A DNA stretch of 64,000 bases from Pseudomonadota bacterium (GCA_029556915.1 JAKQIT010000077.1:62001-126000), one strand, 5' to 3'; numbered from the stretch's first letter, positions 1 to 9,299 are shown. A program made the numbers and translations. Notes: generated by a model from the letters alone, not told the origin.

Positions 1-1097
1 GCTAAATCATATCCCCAGACATCATGCGGTACTTGTTGATAATGCCATTTGATTTTTCCTGTTTCAGTATCTAAAGCAACCAAGGACACGGTATATAAGT
101 TATCTCCGGGGCGTGAAATATCATTCATTTGCGGACTTGGGTTACCAGTTCCAAAAAATAACGTGTTCGTATTAACGTCAATAGCTGGGGTACTCCACGC
201 AGACCCACCACCATAACGCCATGCATCTTTATTGTTGACTAGATTAGCTTTTTCAGCAGCAATATCTCGATTAAGTGAAATTCCATCAGAAGTAGTTTCT
301 GCAAAAACACCCTCCCAACCTTGGGAAGGAATTGTATCAAACTGCCAAATACGCTGACCGTTTTTAACATCATATGCTGCCAAAAAACCTGGGCGACCAT
401 AGCGTCCATTTACACCCACAACAGCCCCTAATGGCGCATCTTTTGTTGGTGTGTCTAAATGCAAACCATAGCCTACGCCAGTCACGCCGACAATCACCTT
501 ACCGCGATACACTACGGGAGCCATCGCAATGCCAATACCTGTGCCTCCATAAGACTCTTTTTGGCTTTTAACATCTGATTTACTCAACGAAGTAGCATCT
601 TCGGTTAAAGCGGTGTCATCCGCCACATCGATATCCCATATTTTCGCCCCAGTTTTTGCATTTAGTGCAATTAAACGCGCATCTACAGTACCAATAAACA
701 CCATTCCATCACTTACCGCCACCCCTCTATTGGCAGGCCCACAACACATTTTCCAGTTAGCGCGGCGCTCATGTTGGTAACGCCAGAGTTCTTTACCTGT
801 TTTTGCGTCTAAAGCCACCACATGGTTATAAGGTAACGCAACATACATTACACCACCTGTCACAATTGGTGTAGCCTGAAAGCTTGCGGATACACCACTT
901 TTGAATTTCCAAGCCAAGCCTAAATTTTTAACATTCTGCGGGTTAATTTGCGTTAATGGTGACATGCGTTGGTTAGTATAATCGCGACCGAAACTTGGCC
1001 AATCAGTTTTAATTTGGCTGGACGATTGATTAGGAATATTTGTACATGAAGCTAATATTAAGCAACAAGCCAACAGGGGTGATTTTAAAAACATCAT
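1..1097 (-). CDS. PQQ-dependent alcohol dehydrogenase-like quinoprotein (5' part, runs off the window)
   Basis: Eight-bladed beta-propeller quinoprotein of the PQQ alcohol/methanol dehydrogenase family, expected to oxidise an alcohol or sugar in the periplasm. The N-terminus is a lipoprotein signal (ACCLILASC, lipobox LASC), so it is probably membrane-tethered. The vicinal-cysteine motif CCGPANRGVA, which contacts PQQ in this family, is present, as are tryptophan-docking style repeats (LDAKTGKELWRY) and the signature GNPSPQMNDISRPGDNLYT. About 365 residues are visible; the C-terminal blades lie outside the window. The family motif HDxWDYD reads HDVWGYD here, so the position of the usual catalytic aspartate is Gly. 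I start at ATG 1097; an in-frame GTG 12 bases upstream is possible. No cytochrome domain is visible in this part, and the substrate cannot be told. Confidence 0.85.
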   Translation of the reverse strand, partial: MMFLKSPLLACCLILASCTNIPNQSSSQIKTDWPSFGRDYTNQRMSPLTQINPQNVKNLGLAWKFKSGVSASFQATPIVTGGVMYVALPYNHVVALDAKTGKELWRYQHERRANWKMCCGPANRGVAVSDGMVFIGTVDARLIALNAKTGAKIWDIDVADDTALTEDATSLSKSDVKSQKESYGGTGIGIAMAPVVYRGKVIVGVTGVGYGLHLDTPTKDAPLGAVVGVNGRYGRPGFLAAYDVKNGQRIWQFDTIPSQGWEGVFAETTSDGISLNRDIAAEKANLVNNKDAWRYGGGSAWSTPAIDVNTNTLFFGTGNPSPQMNDISRPGDNLYTVSLVALDTETGKIKWHYQQVPHDVWGYDL

Positions 1098-1238
1098 GCT
1101 TTTACTCACAAAAAAAGTTATTGTAATAATTTACACGTTTAGCAGAAAAATTACATCATCAATATCATGAATATCAATTCATATCATTATTATTTGTCTG
1201 CGCATGATATTCTCTTATTTTTTAGTTAAAAGCTTCAA

Positions 1239-3008
1239 ATGACCCATCCACAAACCACAATTGCACACGCTGGAAGAAACGAAACATTTATCCCTAGCAA
1301 AGATGCTTCTTTAGAATATTCCATCGCCACCTTACAAGGCAAGCTACTCGCTCTTGGTATTGAAGTTGAAGAAAAATCTTGGCTTAATGAAATTGAAGGC
1401 ATTTGGTCAGTACATGTCATCGATAAAGACTGCCATCGCCTCTTTACCAATGGCAAGGGCGCTAGCCAGCTAGCGGCACGCGCCAGTGCTTTGGGCGAAT
1501 ACTTTGAGCGACTGAGTACCAATTATTTTTGGACACATTTTTATCTAGGTGAAGCCATTGCGAATAATGCTTATGTGCATTACCCAAATGAAAAATGGTT
1601 TACACTGAATGGCAATAAATGGCCTAAAGAGTTGCTCACGCCTGACTTGCAAAAGTTCTACAACCCAGAAGGCACAGTGCTGGCAAGCCAGTTAATTGAT
1701 CTAAATTCTGGCAATGCTAAACGGGGCATTTGCGCGATTCCTTACACACGCCTGCGTGACAACAAAATTGCTTATTTTCCAGTGAATTTGATTGGAAATT
1801 TGTATGTTAGTAATGGCATGTCGGCAGGCAACACCATGATGGAAGCACGCACACAAGCGTTAGCTGAGATTTTTGAACGCAATATAAAATATAAAATTAT
1901 TCGTGATGGCATTTGCCTGCCAGATGTACCAGAATCTGTGATTAGCCGCTACCCACGCATAGCGGCTGGTATTCAAGGCTTACGCGATGCTGGTTATGGC
2001 ATTTTAGTAAAAGATGCCTCACTTGGTGGACAATATCCCGTCATGAACGTCACCCTACTCCATCCTGAGGATCAGGGCTGTTTTGCAAGCTTTGGCGCGC
2101 ATCCACGCTTTGAAGTCGCGCTAGAACGTGCGCTTACTGAGTTACTACAAGGTCGTGCACTCGATAGCTTAAAGGGTTTTGTTGCACCAGGTTTTGACAT
2201 GGAAGAAATTGCAGATTCACAAAACTTAGAAATACATTTTGTGGATTCGAGCGGCGTAATAAGTTGGAACTTTTTGCGCAGCACACCTGATTATGCCTTT
2301 GTCGATTGGAACTTTAGCACCACGACTGAAGAAGATTATCATTGGTGCGTCAACACCATACACAATAGCGGCCACGATATGTATATCGCAGATTTTACTC
2401 ATTTAGGGGTGTACGCTTGCCGTATTTTTGCGCCTGGAATGAGCGAGATTTATCCTGTTGAAGAATTGGAATGGGAAAACAATACCGTAGGAAATTTAGT
2501 GCGCCCATTCGCTTTGCGTTTACAAGATTTAACCAAAGACGAATCAGCACAACTACTCAATACCTTACTTGATTTGGATTTAGCTGACGAACTCCCAGTC
2601 ACCACCCTCATCGGTCTGTGCGCAGACCCAAATACCACTTGGGTGGATTTACGCGTGGGTGAGTTAAAAACCTTAGCCGCCCTCGCCTGCCAATCTACCG
2701 ATGATATTTTAGATGGTTGCACATGGATTGCCCAGTTTAACGAGCTGCCAGCGTTACGCGCAAAAATCTATCGATGCATAAACGATATAGTGCTAATTTC
2801 TACAGAACTTAATGCTGATCCTGCTTTATTTGAGGCTAACTTAACACTAATGTATGGCGCAGAAACTTTGCAACAAGCCCAAGCGTTAGTGAGTAGAAAA
2901 ACGCAATACTTAGGCTTAGAAAACTTAGGCGAAAACATGCAAGCTAGCCGCATGCACCAGCAACTTTTAGCAGCTTACGCCAAGGTGCAAAAAGCCTACA
3001 AAATTTAA
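1239..3008 (+). CDS. ycaO: YcaO, accessory factor for ribosomal protein S12 methylthiolation
   Basis: YcaO-family ATP-dependent protein. Its 589-residue length and its N-terminus (FIPxKDASLEYSIA, SWLNEIEGIWSVHV, FTNGKGASQLAARASALGEY) match the E. coli-type YcaO that assists RimO in beta-methylthiolation of S12. The YcaO ATP/Mg-binding helices are seen as EARTQALAEIFERN (about residues 203-216) and RALTELLQGR. The C-terminal region is helical and TPR-like, as in E. coli YcaO, without the proline-rich tail of azoline-forming YcaO enzymes. It is monocistronic, divergent from the PQQ dehydrogenase. rimO itself is not in the window. A RiPP role is less likely, given the full-length resemblance to the RimO partner. 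Confidence 0.93.
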   Translation: MTHPQTTIAHAGRNETFIPSKDASLEYSIATLQGKLLALGIEVEEKSWLNEIEGIWSVHVIDKDCHRLFTNGKGASQLAARASALGEYFERLSTNYFWTHFYLGEAIANNAYVHYPNEKWFTLNGNKWPKELLTPDLQKFYNPEGTVLASQLIDLNSGNAKRGICAIPYTRLRDNKIAYFPVNLIGNLYVSNGMSAGNTMMEARTQALAEIFERNIKYKIIRDGICLPDVPESVISRYPRIAAGIQGLRDAGYGILVKDASLGGQYPVMNVTLLHPEDQGCFASFGAHPRFEVALERALTELLQGRALDSLKGFVAPGFDMEEIADSQNLEIHFVDSSGVISWNFLRSTPDYAFVDWNFSTTTEEDYHWCVNTIHNSGHDMYIADFTHLGVYACRIFAPGMSEIYPVEELEWENNTVGNLVRPFALRLQDLTKDESAQLLNTLLDLDLADELPVTTLIGLCADPNTTWVDLRVGELKTLAALACQSTDDILDGCTWIAQFNELPALRAKIYRCINDIVLISTELNADPALFEANLTLMYGAETLQQAQALVSRKTQYLGLENLGENMQASRMHQQLLAAYAKVQKAYKI

Positions 3009-3043
3009 GCTAAAATTAAGCTGAAATTTCACCATAAATTCCC

Positions 3044-3094
3044 CCGAGAGATTTTTACGCCTCTGGAAGCCCCATAGAATAAGGCTTGCAGAGG
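3044..3094 (+). repeat. Structured intergenic element, copy 1 of 2
   Basis: Layout is CCGAGA, 10 bases, a 12-base arm CCTCTGGAAGCC, an 11-base loop, and the arm GGCTTGCAGAGG, with one mismatched pair in the stem. The same layout with identical spacings occurs at 13261-13310. Here it lies just after ycaO, so it may act as a terminator-like or processing hairpin, but no T-run follows. The 3' arm runs straight into a strong Shine-Dalgarno sequence (AGGAGGTGA). Function unknown. Confidence 0.6.
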
Positions 3095-3106
3095 AGGTGA
3101 AATGAT

Positions 3107-3181
3107 ATGGCGACTAAAAACCCATTAAAATTAGGATTTTTAAGTACAAATTTTGTCGTTGATTTATGTGCATTGTATTGA
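3107..3181 (+). CDS. Possible 24-residue peptide
   Basis: A 24-codon reading frame (MATKNPLKLGFLSTNF, then VVDLCALY) lies 9 bases downstream of an almost perfect Shine-Dalgarno AGGAGGTGA. That Shine-Dalgarno overlaps the 3' arm of the structured element at 3044-3094, so it could be masked when the hairpin forms. An alternative ATG at 3102 gives only 8 codons. The frame overlaps the end of the opposite-strand small gene at 3164-3370. I recognise no family. The strength of the ribosome binding site is the only support. Confidence 0.2.
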   Translation: MATKNPLKLGFLSTNFVVDLCALY

Positions 3182-3370
3182 CAGAAACTGTCTTAGCCAT
3201 TGGTGGGCATTCTTACTATTGCTTGAATAAATCTTGCCATCTAAAGTGCCAATTAAACCATCAACTTCGGCTTCATTTTTGGATAGTATATCCATACCAA
3301 CAATATAACTAAGGCCTTGACTACTACTCCACATATCCATTAGAAATATGTCTTCATTATTAACTACCAT
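3164..3370 (-). CDS. Hypothetical 68-residue protein
   Basis: Small acidic protein beginning MVVNNEDIFLMDMWSSSQG, with a GAGGGG ribosome-binding-like sequence 6 bases before the ATG. No signal peptide, membrane segment or known motif is visible. It sits between ycaO and the yoeB/yefM pair, in what looks like the decayed end of the tRNA-Ser island. It may be an island gene fragment or a chance frame. Confidence 0.3.
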   Translation of the reverse strand: MVVNNEDIFLMDMWSSSQGLSYIVGMDILSKNEAEVDGLIGTLDGKIYSSNSKNAHQWLRQFLSIQCT

Positions 3371-3463
3371 AAAACGCCCCTCACGCCCCTATTTAGAAAA
3401 CCACACCAGCTAAGCTAGGGTTGCTTAGTGTTCACCCCGTCGGGCTAGGTGTGGCTAAACTGG

Positions 3464-3733
3464 TTATTTATCGCTATAGTGGTATCTGCAAGCAATAATT
3501 TGTAGCTCGGTTTCGGTGACTTGGTACACCAGCCTATTTACATCATCAATACGCCGTGAATAAAAGCCTGTTAAATCGCCGCGTAATGGTTCTGGCTTGC
3601 CTATGCCTGTAAAGGGTTCACGGGTTGCAGCTTCAATCAGGGCGTTAATGCGTTTGAGTGTTTTTTTATCTTGCCCCTGCCAGTAGGTGTAATCACTCCA
3701 CGCGCTAGGGGTAAATAATATTGCCCTTGCCAT
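3464..3733 (-). CDS. yoeB: YoeB-family mRNA interferase toxin
   Basis: Txe/YoeB toxin of the RelE superfamily, 89 residues, close to the usual 84-90. The family layout is clear: FTPSAWSDYTYWQGQDKKTL at the start, PEPLRGDLTGFYSRRI in the middle and the C-terminal YHYSDK, whose His and Tyr belong to the catalytic C-terminus of YoeB. Members cut mRNA in the ribosomal A site. Its start codon overlaps the stop codon of the upstream yefM by one base, so the pair is co-translated. It lies in the remnant of the tRNA-Ser island. Confidence 0.93.
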   Translation of the reverse strand: MARAILFTPSAWSDYTYWQGQDKKTLKRINALIEAATREPFTGIGKPEPLRGDLTGFYSRRIDDVNRLVYQVTETELQIIACRYHYSDK

Positions 3734-3987
3734 TAGTCTGTAGTGAGTTGTTTAGCGGTGGTTTTACCTGCTTTGAGTTCTGCAATAGATTTTGCCAGGT
3801 GCGCCGCATTTGCTGGGCTTTGCAATAGGTGCAAGGTTTCCATTAGGCTATTATAGTGGTCAAGCGACATTACCACTGCGTTATCAGCATCACGGCGGTT
3901 AATAATGGTCACATCTACATCATTGGTTACGCTATCTAATACGGCTTTGAGCGAGTTTCGCGCTTCGGAATAGCTAATCACTTGCAT
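3733..3987 (-). CDS. yefM: YefM-family antitoxin (Phd/YefM)
   Basis: 84-residue Phd/YefM antitoxin. The N-terminal DNA-binding region is typical (MQVISYSEARNSLKAVLDSV, then TIINRRDADNAVVMSLDHYN), followed by a charged, probably disordered tail that would wrap and neutralise the toxin. It is the first gene of the pair with yoeB and is expected to repress its own promoter with the toxin as co-repressor. The region just upstream (3988-4050) is AT-rich and would hold that promoter. Confidence 0.92.
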   Translation of the reverse strand: MQVISYSEARNSLKAVLDSVTNDVDVTIINRRDADNAVVMSLDHYNSLMETLHLLQSPANAAHLAKSIAELKAGKTTAKQLTTD

Positions 3988-4061
3988 AATACTACCTCTT
4001 TATGTTCAATATATTGTACAAGTATAATACAGCATCATACGGTAGCGCAAGCAATCAATTG

Positions 4062-5293
4062 TTATGCGCTTTTACCCTGAAAAGGTATCACTTTTGCACC
4101 CGCTTTGAGTTCATCTAAGTAATCAGCCCATTGTTGCATCATTACCGCCCTTTGTTTTAAATATAGGGCATGGTTATAGGCTGAGCTTGTTTCGTTGCGT
4201 TCCTGGTGTGCTAATTGCAGTTCTATGTGCATGTGGTCGTAACCTTGCTCATGCAAAGCGGTAGAAGCTAAGCCCCTAAAGCCGTGTCCAGTCATTTTGC
4301 CTTTATAGCCCATTACCTCTAAGGCTTTTAAAATGGTGTTATTGCTCATGGGTTTGGTGTGGTTGTTTTGGTTAGGGAATAACATTTCACCATAGCCAGT
4401 GAGTGTTTTAAGCGTGGTTAATAGCACAATGGCTTACGTGGATAATGGCACGATATGCGGGGTTTTCATTTTCATGCGTTCGGCTGGTAAACGCCATTGC
4501 GCATTTTCAAAATCTATTTCACTCCAGCGCGCCCGATTAGCTCGGTAGTTCTAACAAAGGTTAATGCCATAAACTTAACGGCAAGCCTTGTAACTGGGGT
4601 TGATTTGCTGTTATCAATTGCCCTTAATAGGTTTGGTAACTCGGCAATACCAACACGCGCATAATTCACCCTTTTACGGGTTTCTATAATATCGCTTGGC
4701 CTAATCTCTATTGCAGGGTTTCTAGTGGCTTTGCTTTCTTTGCCGTGCGCTATGGCGTATCTAAACACTTGGCCTATGGTTTGGTGTGAACGCTTTGCAA
4801 TATCAAGCGCGCCACGCTCAGCAATTGATTTAATAGCATCTACAATTTCATAGGCTGTAATGTCGTTTACTGGCCTGCTGCCTATCAATGGGTAAACATC
4901 AGCCTCTAGCCTTCGCTTTACATACTCGGCATGACGTTCGCTTTTGCCTACATGCCATTTTTGCCACCACTTACCCGCCCATAATTCAAATGTGTTTGTA
5001 AGATTCGCTTTTCTTTCAGCTTTATCAGCTTTTTTAATATCGCTAGGGTCTATTGGCGGAATGTTAGCTAATAGCTTGCGAGCTTGGTCGCGCCGTTCTC
5101 TTGCATTGGCTAGTGATACATCGGGATAAGTGCCAAATGAAAGTAGTTTTTCTTTAGCATCAAAGCGATATTTGAAACGCCACCACTTACCCCCGCTTGG
5201 GGTTATTTGTATAAATAGTCCCAATTCATCATATAGCTTGTAAAGCTTAGTTTGTGGCTTAGCATTGGCTATTTCAGTGTTGGTAAGTGCCAT
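4062..5293 (-). pseudogene. Broken P4-type tyrosine integrase (DUF4102 family)
   Basis: The N-terminal DUF4102/arm-binding domain (MALTNTEIANAKPQTKLYK, start at 5293), the core-binding domain and the catalytic domain are all recognisable, but the frame is broken twice. Near 4529-4534 one base is missing after codons for RTTELIG, so the expected ARWSEIDFE is read out of frame. Further on, a TAA at 4434-4436 replaces the expected Gln codon in LSTQAIVLL. Catalytic-domain remnants include HGFRGLAST and the probable nucleophile Tyr in SSAYNHAL. It starts about 150 bases from the 3' end of tRNA-Ser(GGA) and reads away from it, the classic position for an island integrase. Probably inactive. Confidence 0.9.
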
Positions 5294-5444
5294 AGTGGGG
5301 TAACTTGACTTACCCCAAATGTTACCCCACTTTATCGTAAGATAGCAAGATGTGTGTTGATACACCATGAAGCGTTTAAATGGCTTAAATGCTAGTGTTT
5401 ACAGGGGTTTTTGATGCTGAATGATACTGCTTGAAATGAACCAT

Positions 5445-5535
5445 TGGCGGAAGGGGCGGGATTCGAACCCGCGTTAGGTTATTCACCTAAACACGCTTTC
5501 CAGGCGTGCGACTTAAACCGCTCATCCACCCTTCC
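5445..5535 (-). tRNA. tRNA-Ser (GGA)
   Basis: 91-base class II tRNA with encoded CCA. The acceptor GGAAGGG pairs with CCCTTCC, the anticodon loop reads CTGGAAA with anticodon GGA, a long variable arm is present, and the T arm is GCGGG-TTCGAAT-CCCGC. It is the attachment target of the decayed island whose integrase remnant lies at 4062-5293. I did not find a duplicate of its 3' end to the left. Confidence 0.95.
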
Positions 5536-5610
5536 GAATTGATTTGTTCGCTTTGGCTAAAAGGCGAGGCATTATAGCTGATATGCGCACTTAAAAAAAT
5601 CAAAACGTGA

Positions 5611-6864
5611 TTAATTAGTGAGCTGTTTTTGACCTTCTAATATAAATGTATCTAGCTTGCCTTTACCTTTCACTTCAACCCCTGTCCGCACGCTAAATTC
5701 ATATGTATTTTGTAACGCTTTTTGGGTACTTTGAGAAACCTGAATGGCACCTAAAATACCGGTACTTTCCATGCGACTAGCCATATTCACAGTATCGCCC
5801 CATAAGTCATAACTGAATTTTGCACTGCCAATCACGCCAGCCACTACAGGACCTGTATTAATTCCGATACGCATGTTTAAATCGACACCATTCACAGCGG
5901 ACACCTCTTTAAGCGCGGCGTGCATATCTAGCGCCATTTTGGCAATACGTTCGGCATGGTCATCACATGCTACAGGCGCACCAGAAATAACCATGTAAGC
6001 ATCACCTATGGTTTTAATTTTCTCTACTTGATATTTTTCGGCCAAATCATCAAAGCGCAAAAAAACTTGCGATAACAGCTCAATCAACTGCGTTGGCGTC
6101 ATTTTTTCGGATAATTGCGTGAAGTTAATCAAATCTGCAAACATGACGGTAACATTGTCATAGTGGTCTGCAATGCGCATGTCGTTAGCTTTTAATCGTT
6201 CAGCGATTGGCGCTGGCAAAATATTCAACAGGAGTTTTTCAGACCGTGCTTGCTCAAGCTCTAAAGAGGCCATTACTCGCTCTTTTTGTCCCTGAAAGTA
6301 ACGCAAAACGCCATATAAAATAGACGCTGTACCGGTAATATTCATCAAGAAAAAAGCATCTTTCACATTCGTTGGAATCGGCAAGGCATTACTGGCAAAG
6401 CGATTATTAAGTACCCATGAAATAATCGCCAAAAAGAAAAATAGAAAAAACCACGGGGTAGATTGGCGAGTACCTAAAATCATTAACGCGCCCACAGGGC
6501 ACAAAATAGCCCAAATAGCCACACCGCTAGAAGCGGCAAAGCCACCGATAGCCCATTGCATAAAGAATGGCATCACCAATAGCATAACCAGTTGTGTAAA
6601 GGTGAAATATTCAAATCGCTTAAAACGATAGAATAAAAACAGGCTCACGTAAGAAACTACTAGATACGCATACGGAACAGCTGCAATAAACGCATAACCC
6701 TCGCCTAAGCCTGAAAGTGTGTATATCCAGAAAAAACATACAAGACTTTCAGCAATCACTAAAAAAGTAAGAATAGATTTGCTTAACGTGCTAGAAGATG
6801 GGTTAGCCAAATTAACCCAAAAGTCACGCGTAAAAATTGAAGGTGATGCTACAAGTTCTGACAT
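5611..6864 (-). CDS. Membrane-bound class III adenylate cyclase
   Basis: 417 residues. The N-terminal half has about six hydrophobic segments forming a membrane domain; a short helical linker (MASLELEQARSEKLLLNILP) leads to a class III cyclase domain from about residue 235. Metal-binding aspartates sit in FADLINFT and IGDAYM. The base-selecting pair is Lys in EKIKTIGDAYM and Asp in LWGDTVNMASRM, which favours ATP over GTP, so it should make cAMP. The transition-state Asn/Arg region is NMASRME. The linker with ILPxxIAERLK resembles bacterial cyclases of the CyaA/Cya1 kind. It is monocistronic next to tRNA-Ser. What the membrane domain senses is unknown. Confidence 0.88.
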   Translation of the reverse strand: MSELVASPSIFTRDFWVNLANPSSSTLSKSILTFLVIAESLVCFFWIYTLSGLGEGYAFIAAVPYAYLVVSYVSLFLFYRFKRFEYFTFTQLVMLLVMPFFMQWAIGGFAASSGVAIWAILCPVGALMILGTRQSTPWFFLFFFLAIISWVLNNRFASNALPIPTNVKDAFFLMNITGTASILYGVLRYFQGQKERVMASLELEQARSEKLLLNILPAPIAERLKANDMRIADHYDNVTVMFADLINFTQLSEKMTPTQLIELLSQVFLRFDDLAEKYQVEKIKTIGDAYMVISGAPVACDDHAERIAKMALDMHAALKEVSAVNGVDLNMRIGINTGPVVAGVIGSAKFSYDLWGDTVNMASRMESTGILGAIQVSQSTQKALQNTYEFSVRTGVEVKGKGKLDTFILEGQKQLTN

Positions 6865-7244
6865 ATTTCTCAGTATTTTGTTAAATATTAAAGACTTAGA
6901 GTCTCACTATAACGCATCAAGCATAAAAATTAAATGTTTTTTCTAATGCTATGATTAAAATTTACGTTTTAAGTGGTTGATTTATTATGCCGATAACGTA
7001 TTTATCGTGTTTCAATATTGGCAATTTCATCACAAATTTCTATAGGAATAATTTGTTAACATGGCTTGATTTAATGGATTATTAGGTTTATTGTTTAGCG
7101 TGAATATCGCTTTACAAACCCTTGTTAGATAAAGGTCTAGCATGAATAAAGCTGAATTTTCAAATATTATAAAAGTGGAATATAAAATCGCGGTTAATCG
7201 AATAGATTAGCTATATTATTGATAGAAAAACCAGAGGAGTTAAC
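6865..7244. other. 380-base intergenic region
   Basis: This divergent region separates the adenylate cyclase and the aldehyde dehydrogenase and must hold both promoters. It is very AT-rich. A good Shine-Dalgarno (AGAGGAG) precedes the dehydrogenase ATG. I see no clear sigma-54 site, operator palindrome or RNA structure, and no convincing small gene. Confidence 0.5.
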
Positions 7245-8765
7245 ATGAGTTTAGATTTACTAAAAGGTCTTGGCGTAAAAATACCTTATAAAGCAAAATA
7301 TGACAACTTTATTGGTGGCAAGTGGGTTGCACCTGTTAAAGGTGAATATTTTGATGTCATTACCCCTATTACTGGTAAAAATTATACTAAGGCGGCACGT
7401 TCTAGTGCTGAAGATGTAGAACTAGCACTTGATGCGGCTCACAAAGCTGCAGATGCTTGGGGTAAAGCTTCAACGACTGAGCGCGCTAACATTCTGCTCA
7501 AAATTGCGGATCGTATTGAACAAAATCTTGAGTTAATTGCAACAGCTGAAACTATTGATAACGGCAAACCTATTCGCGAAACGATGAATGCGGATATTCC
7601 TTTGTCTGTTGACCACTTCCGCTACTTTGCAGGTGCTATTCGCGCCCAAGAAGGCGGCATTAGTGAAATTGACCATGATACTGTGGCTTATCACTTCCAC
7701 GAACCACTAGGTGTCGTTGGTCAAATTATTCCATGGAACTTCCCAATTTTGATGGCAGCTTGGAAATTAGCTCCTGCGCTTGCTGCTGGTAATTGTGTGG
7801 TGATGAAACCTGCAGAATTTACGCCTGTAAGTATCTTAATTTTAATGGAAGTCATTGGCGACTTAGTGCCTCCAGGTGTCATCAATATTGTCAACGGTTA
7901 TGGCCGCGAAGTGGGTGCGCCATTAGCCAACAGCAAACGTATCGCTAAAATCGGCTTCACTGGTTCAACCGCTACAGGACGTGCGATTGCAACGGCCGCT
8001 GCTAGTAATTTGATTCCCGCAACGCTTGAGTTAGGCGGCAAATCACCTAACATTTTCTTTGCCGATATTATGGACGAAGATGACGCATTTTTTGACAAAG
8101 CGATTGAAGGTCTCGTTTTATTTGCTTTCAACCAAGGTGAAGTTTGCACTTGCCCATCGAGAGCTGTCATCCAAGCATCTATCTATGACAAATTTATGGA
8201 ACGTGTCATGGGGCGTGTCGCTGCGATTAAACAAGGCAACCCGCTTGACCCTAACACTATGCTAGGCGCCCAAGCATCTCAAGATCAATTAAACAAAATC
8301 ATGAACTATATTGATATTGGCAAACAAGAAGGTGCTGAAGTTCTTTGCGGTGGTAATCGTAATGTATTGAAGGGCGACTTGGCTGAAGGCTACTATGTAC
8401 AACCTACGCTGCTTAAAGGTCATAACAAAATGCGCGTGTTCCAAGAAGAAATTTTTGGCCCCGTGTTAGCTGTTACAACCTTTAAAGATGAAGCTGATGC
8501 TTTGGCCATTGCTAATGACACGATTTTTGGTCTGGGTGCTGGTGTTTGGAGCCGTAATGGTACAACTGCGTACCGCATGGGTCGCGGTATTAAAGCAGGC
8601 CGTGTGTGGACAAACTGCTACCATGCCTACCCTGCACATGCAGCATTTGGTGGTTACAAAGAGTCTGGCATTGGTCGCGAAAATCACAAAATGATGCTCG
8701 ACCATTATCAACAAACTAAAAACTTGCTTGTGAGCTATAACCCAAATAAATTAGGCTTCTTCTAG
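7245..8765 (+). CDS. NAD(P)-dependent aldehyde dehydrogenase (AldB/ExaC type)
   Basis: 506-residue aldehyde dehydrogenase that oxidises an aldehyde to the acid in the cytoplasm. Family landmarks: [19 protein letters not shown] (coenzyme pocket), [12 protein letters not shown] (Rossmann loop), [12 protein letters not shown] (general-base Glu) and [13 protein letters not shown] (catalytic Cys in the EVC context). The C-terminal [15 protein letters not shown] is typical of the ExaC/AldB/acetaldehyde dehydrogenase subgroup. It is followed by a terminator and then the DUF779 gene, the usual partner of this subgroup. In a methylotroph it may detoxify short aldehydes; the physiological substrate is not shown by the sequence. 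Confidence 0.92.
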   Translation: MSLDLLKGLGVKIPYKAKYDNFIGGKWVAPVKGEYFDVITPITGKNYTKAARSSAEDVELALDAAHKAADAWGKASTTERANILLKIADRIEQNLELIATAETIDNGKPIRETMNADIPLSVDHFRYFAGAIRAQEGGISEIDHDTVAYHFHEPLGVVGQIIPWNFPILMAAWKLAPALAAGNCVVMKPAEFTPVSILILMEVIGDLVPPGVINIVNGYGREVGAPLANSKRIAKIGFTGSTATGRAIATAAASNLIPATLELGGKSPNIFFADIMDEDDAFFDKAIEGLVLFAFNQGEVCTCPSRAVIQASIYDKFMERVMGRVAAIKQGNPLDPNTMLGAQASQDQLNKIMNYIDIGKQEGAEVLCGGNRNVLKGDLAEGYYVQPTLLKGHNKMRVFQEEIFGPVLAVTTFKDEADALAIANDTIFGLGAGVWSRNGTTAYRMGRGIKAGRVWTNCYHAYPAHAAFGGYKESGIGRENHKMMLDHYQQTKNLLVSYNPNKLGFF

Positions 8766-8802
8766 TTTACAATAGAAAAACTGATGATTTGAGTTAGAAT
8801 TT

Positions 8803-8830
8803 AAGAGGCGACATTCTCGCCTCTTTTTTT
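8803..8830 (+). terminator. Rho-independent terminator after the aldehyde dehydrogenase
   Basis: Nine-base perfect stem AAGAGGCGA / TCGCCTCTT around the loop CATTC, followed by a run of T. It lies between the dehydrogenase and the DUF779 gene, so read-through or a second promoter is needed for the latter. Confidence 0.85.
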
Positions 8831-8856
8831 ATTGCCCTAAGTTCGGAGTATAAATC

Positions 8857-9234
8857 ATGGCTGAACGCATATCTGCAACACCTTCTGCACAGGCTTTAAT
8901 TTCTAAACTAACTGCTGAGCACGGCCCGATTGTATTTTTGCAATCAGGGGGCTGTTGCGAAGGTAGCGGTCCTTTATGTATGCCAGCACATGAGCTAAAA
9001 CCAAGCGCAATGGATGTCATATTGGGTACTTTAAATGATGGCGCAGTGTATTACATGAGTGATAGTCATTTTACCTTTGCAGAAAATATGCACACTATTT
9101 TGGACGCACAGCCCGGCTCAAGTGGCTCCTTTTCACTCGATTGTGGGAGTGGGTTTGCCTTTATTACTAGAGGTCGCTTGTATTCAGACGAGGAATTAGC
9201 TGCCCTTCCACCCGTAGTGAGAGCTGGATATTAG
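8857..9234 (+). CDS. DUF779 family protein
   Basis: 125-residue DUF779 protein. The conserved cysteine-rich loop is seen as QSGGCCEGSGPLCMP, with a later single Cys in SLDCGSGFAFI, suggesting a metal or redox role. DUF779 genes are regularly found directly behind AldB/ExaC-type aldehyde dehydrogenases, as here, and the biochemical function is not established. No signal peptide or membrane segment. It lies 26 bases after the terminator of the dehydrogenase gene. Confidence 0.88.
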   Translation: MAERISATPSAQALISKLTAEHGPIVFLQSGGCCEGSGPLCMPAHELKPSAMDVILGTLNDGAVYYMSDSHFTFAENMHTILDAQPGSSGSFSLDCGSGFAFITRGRLYSDEELAALPPVVRAGY

Positions 9235-9299
9235 TAAAACAATGCTTCTGACAAATATTTCAGTTTAGTTTAAGCGTTTTTTGTTGTAGAATGCCACCC

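Noticed and set aside
1239..3008. YcaO as part of a RiPP cluster
   Set aside because: Full-length similarity to the RimO-partner YcaO with TPR-like C-terminus, no dehydrogenase, transporter or leader-peptide genes adjacent.
5445..5470. Duplicate of the tRNA-Ser 3' end to the left of the integrase remnant
   Set aside because: Checked from 3009 to 4060; only short G/C-rich matches, so no attL/attR claimed.
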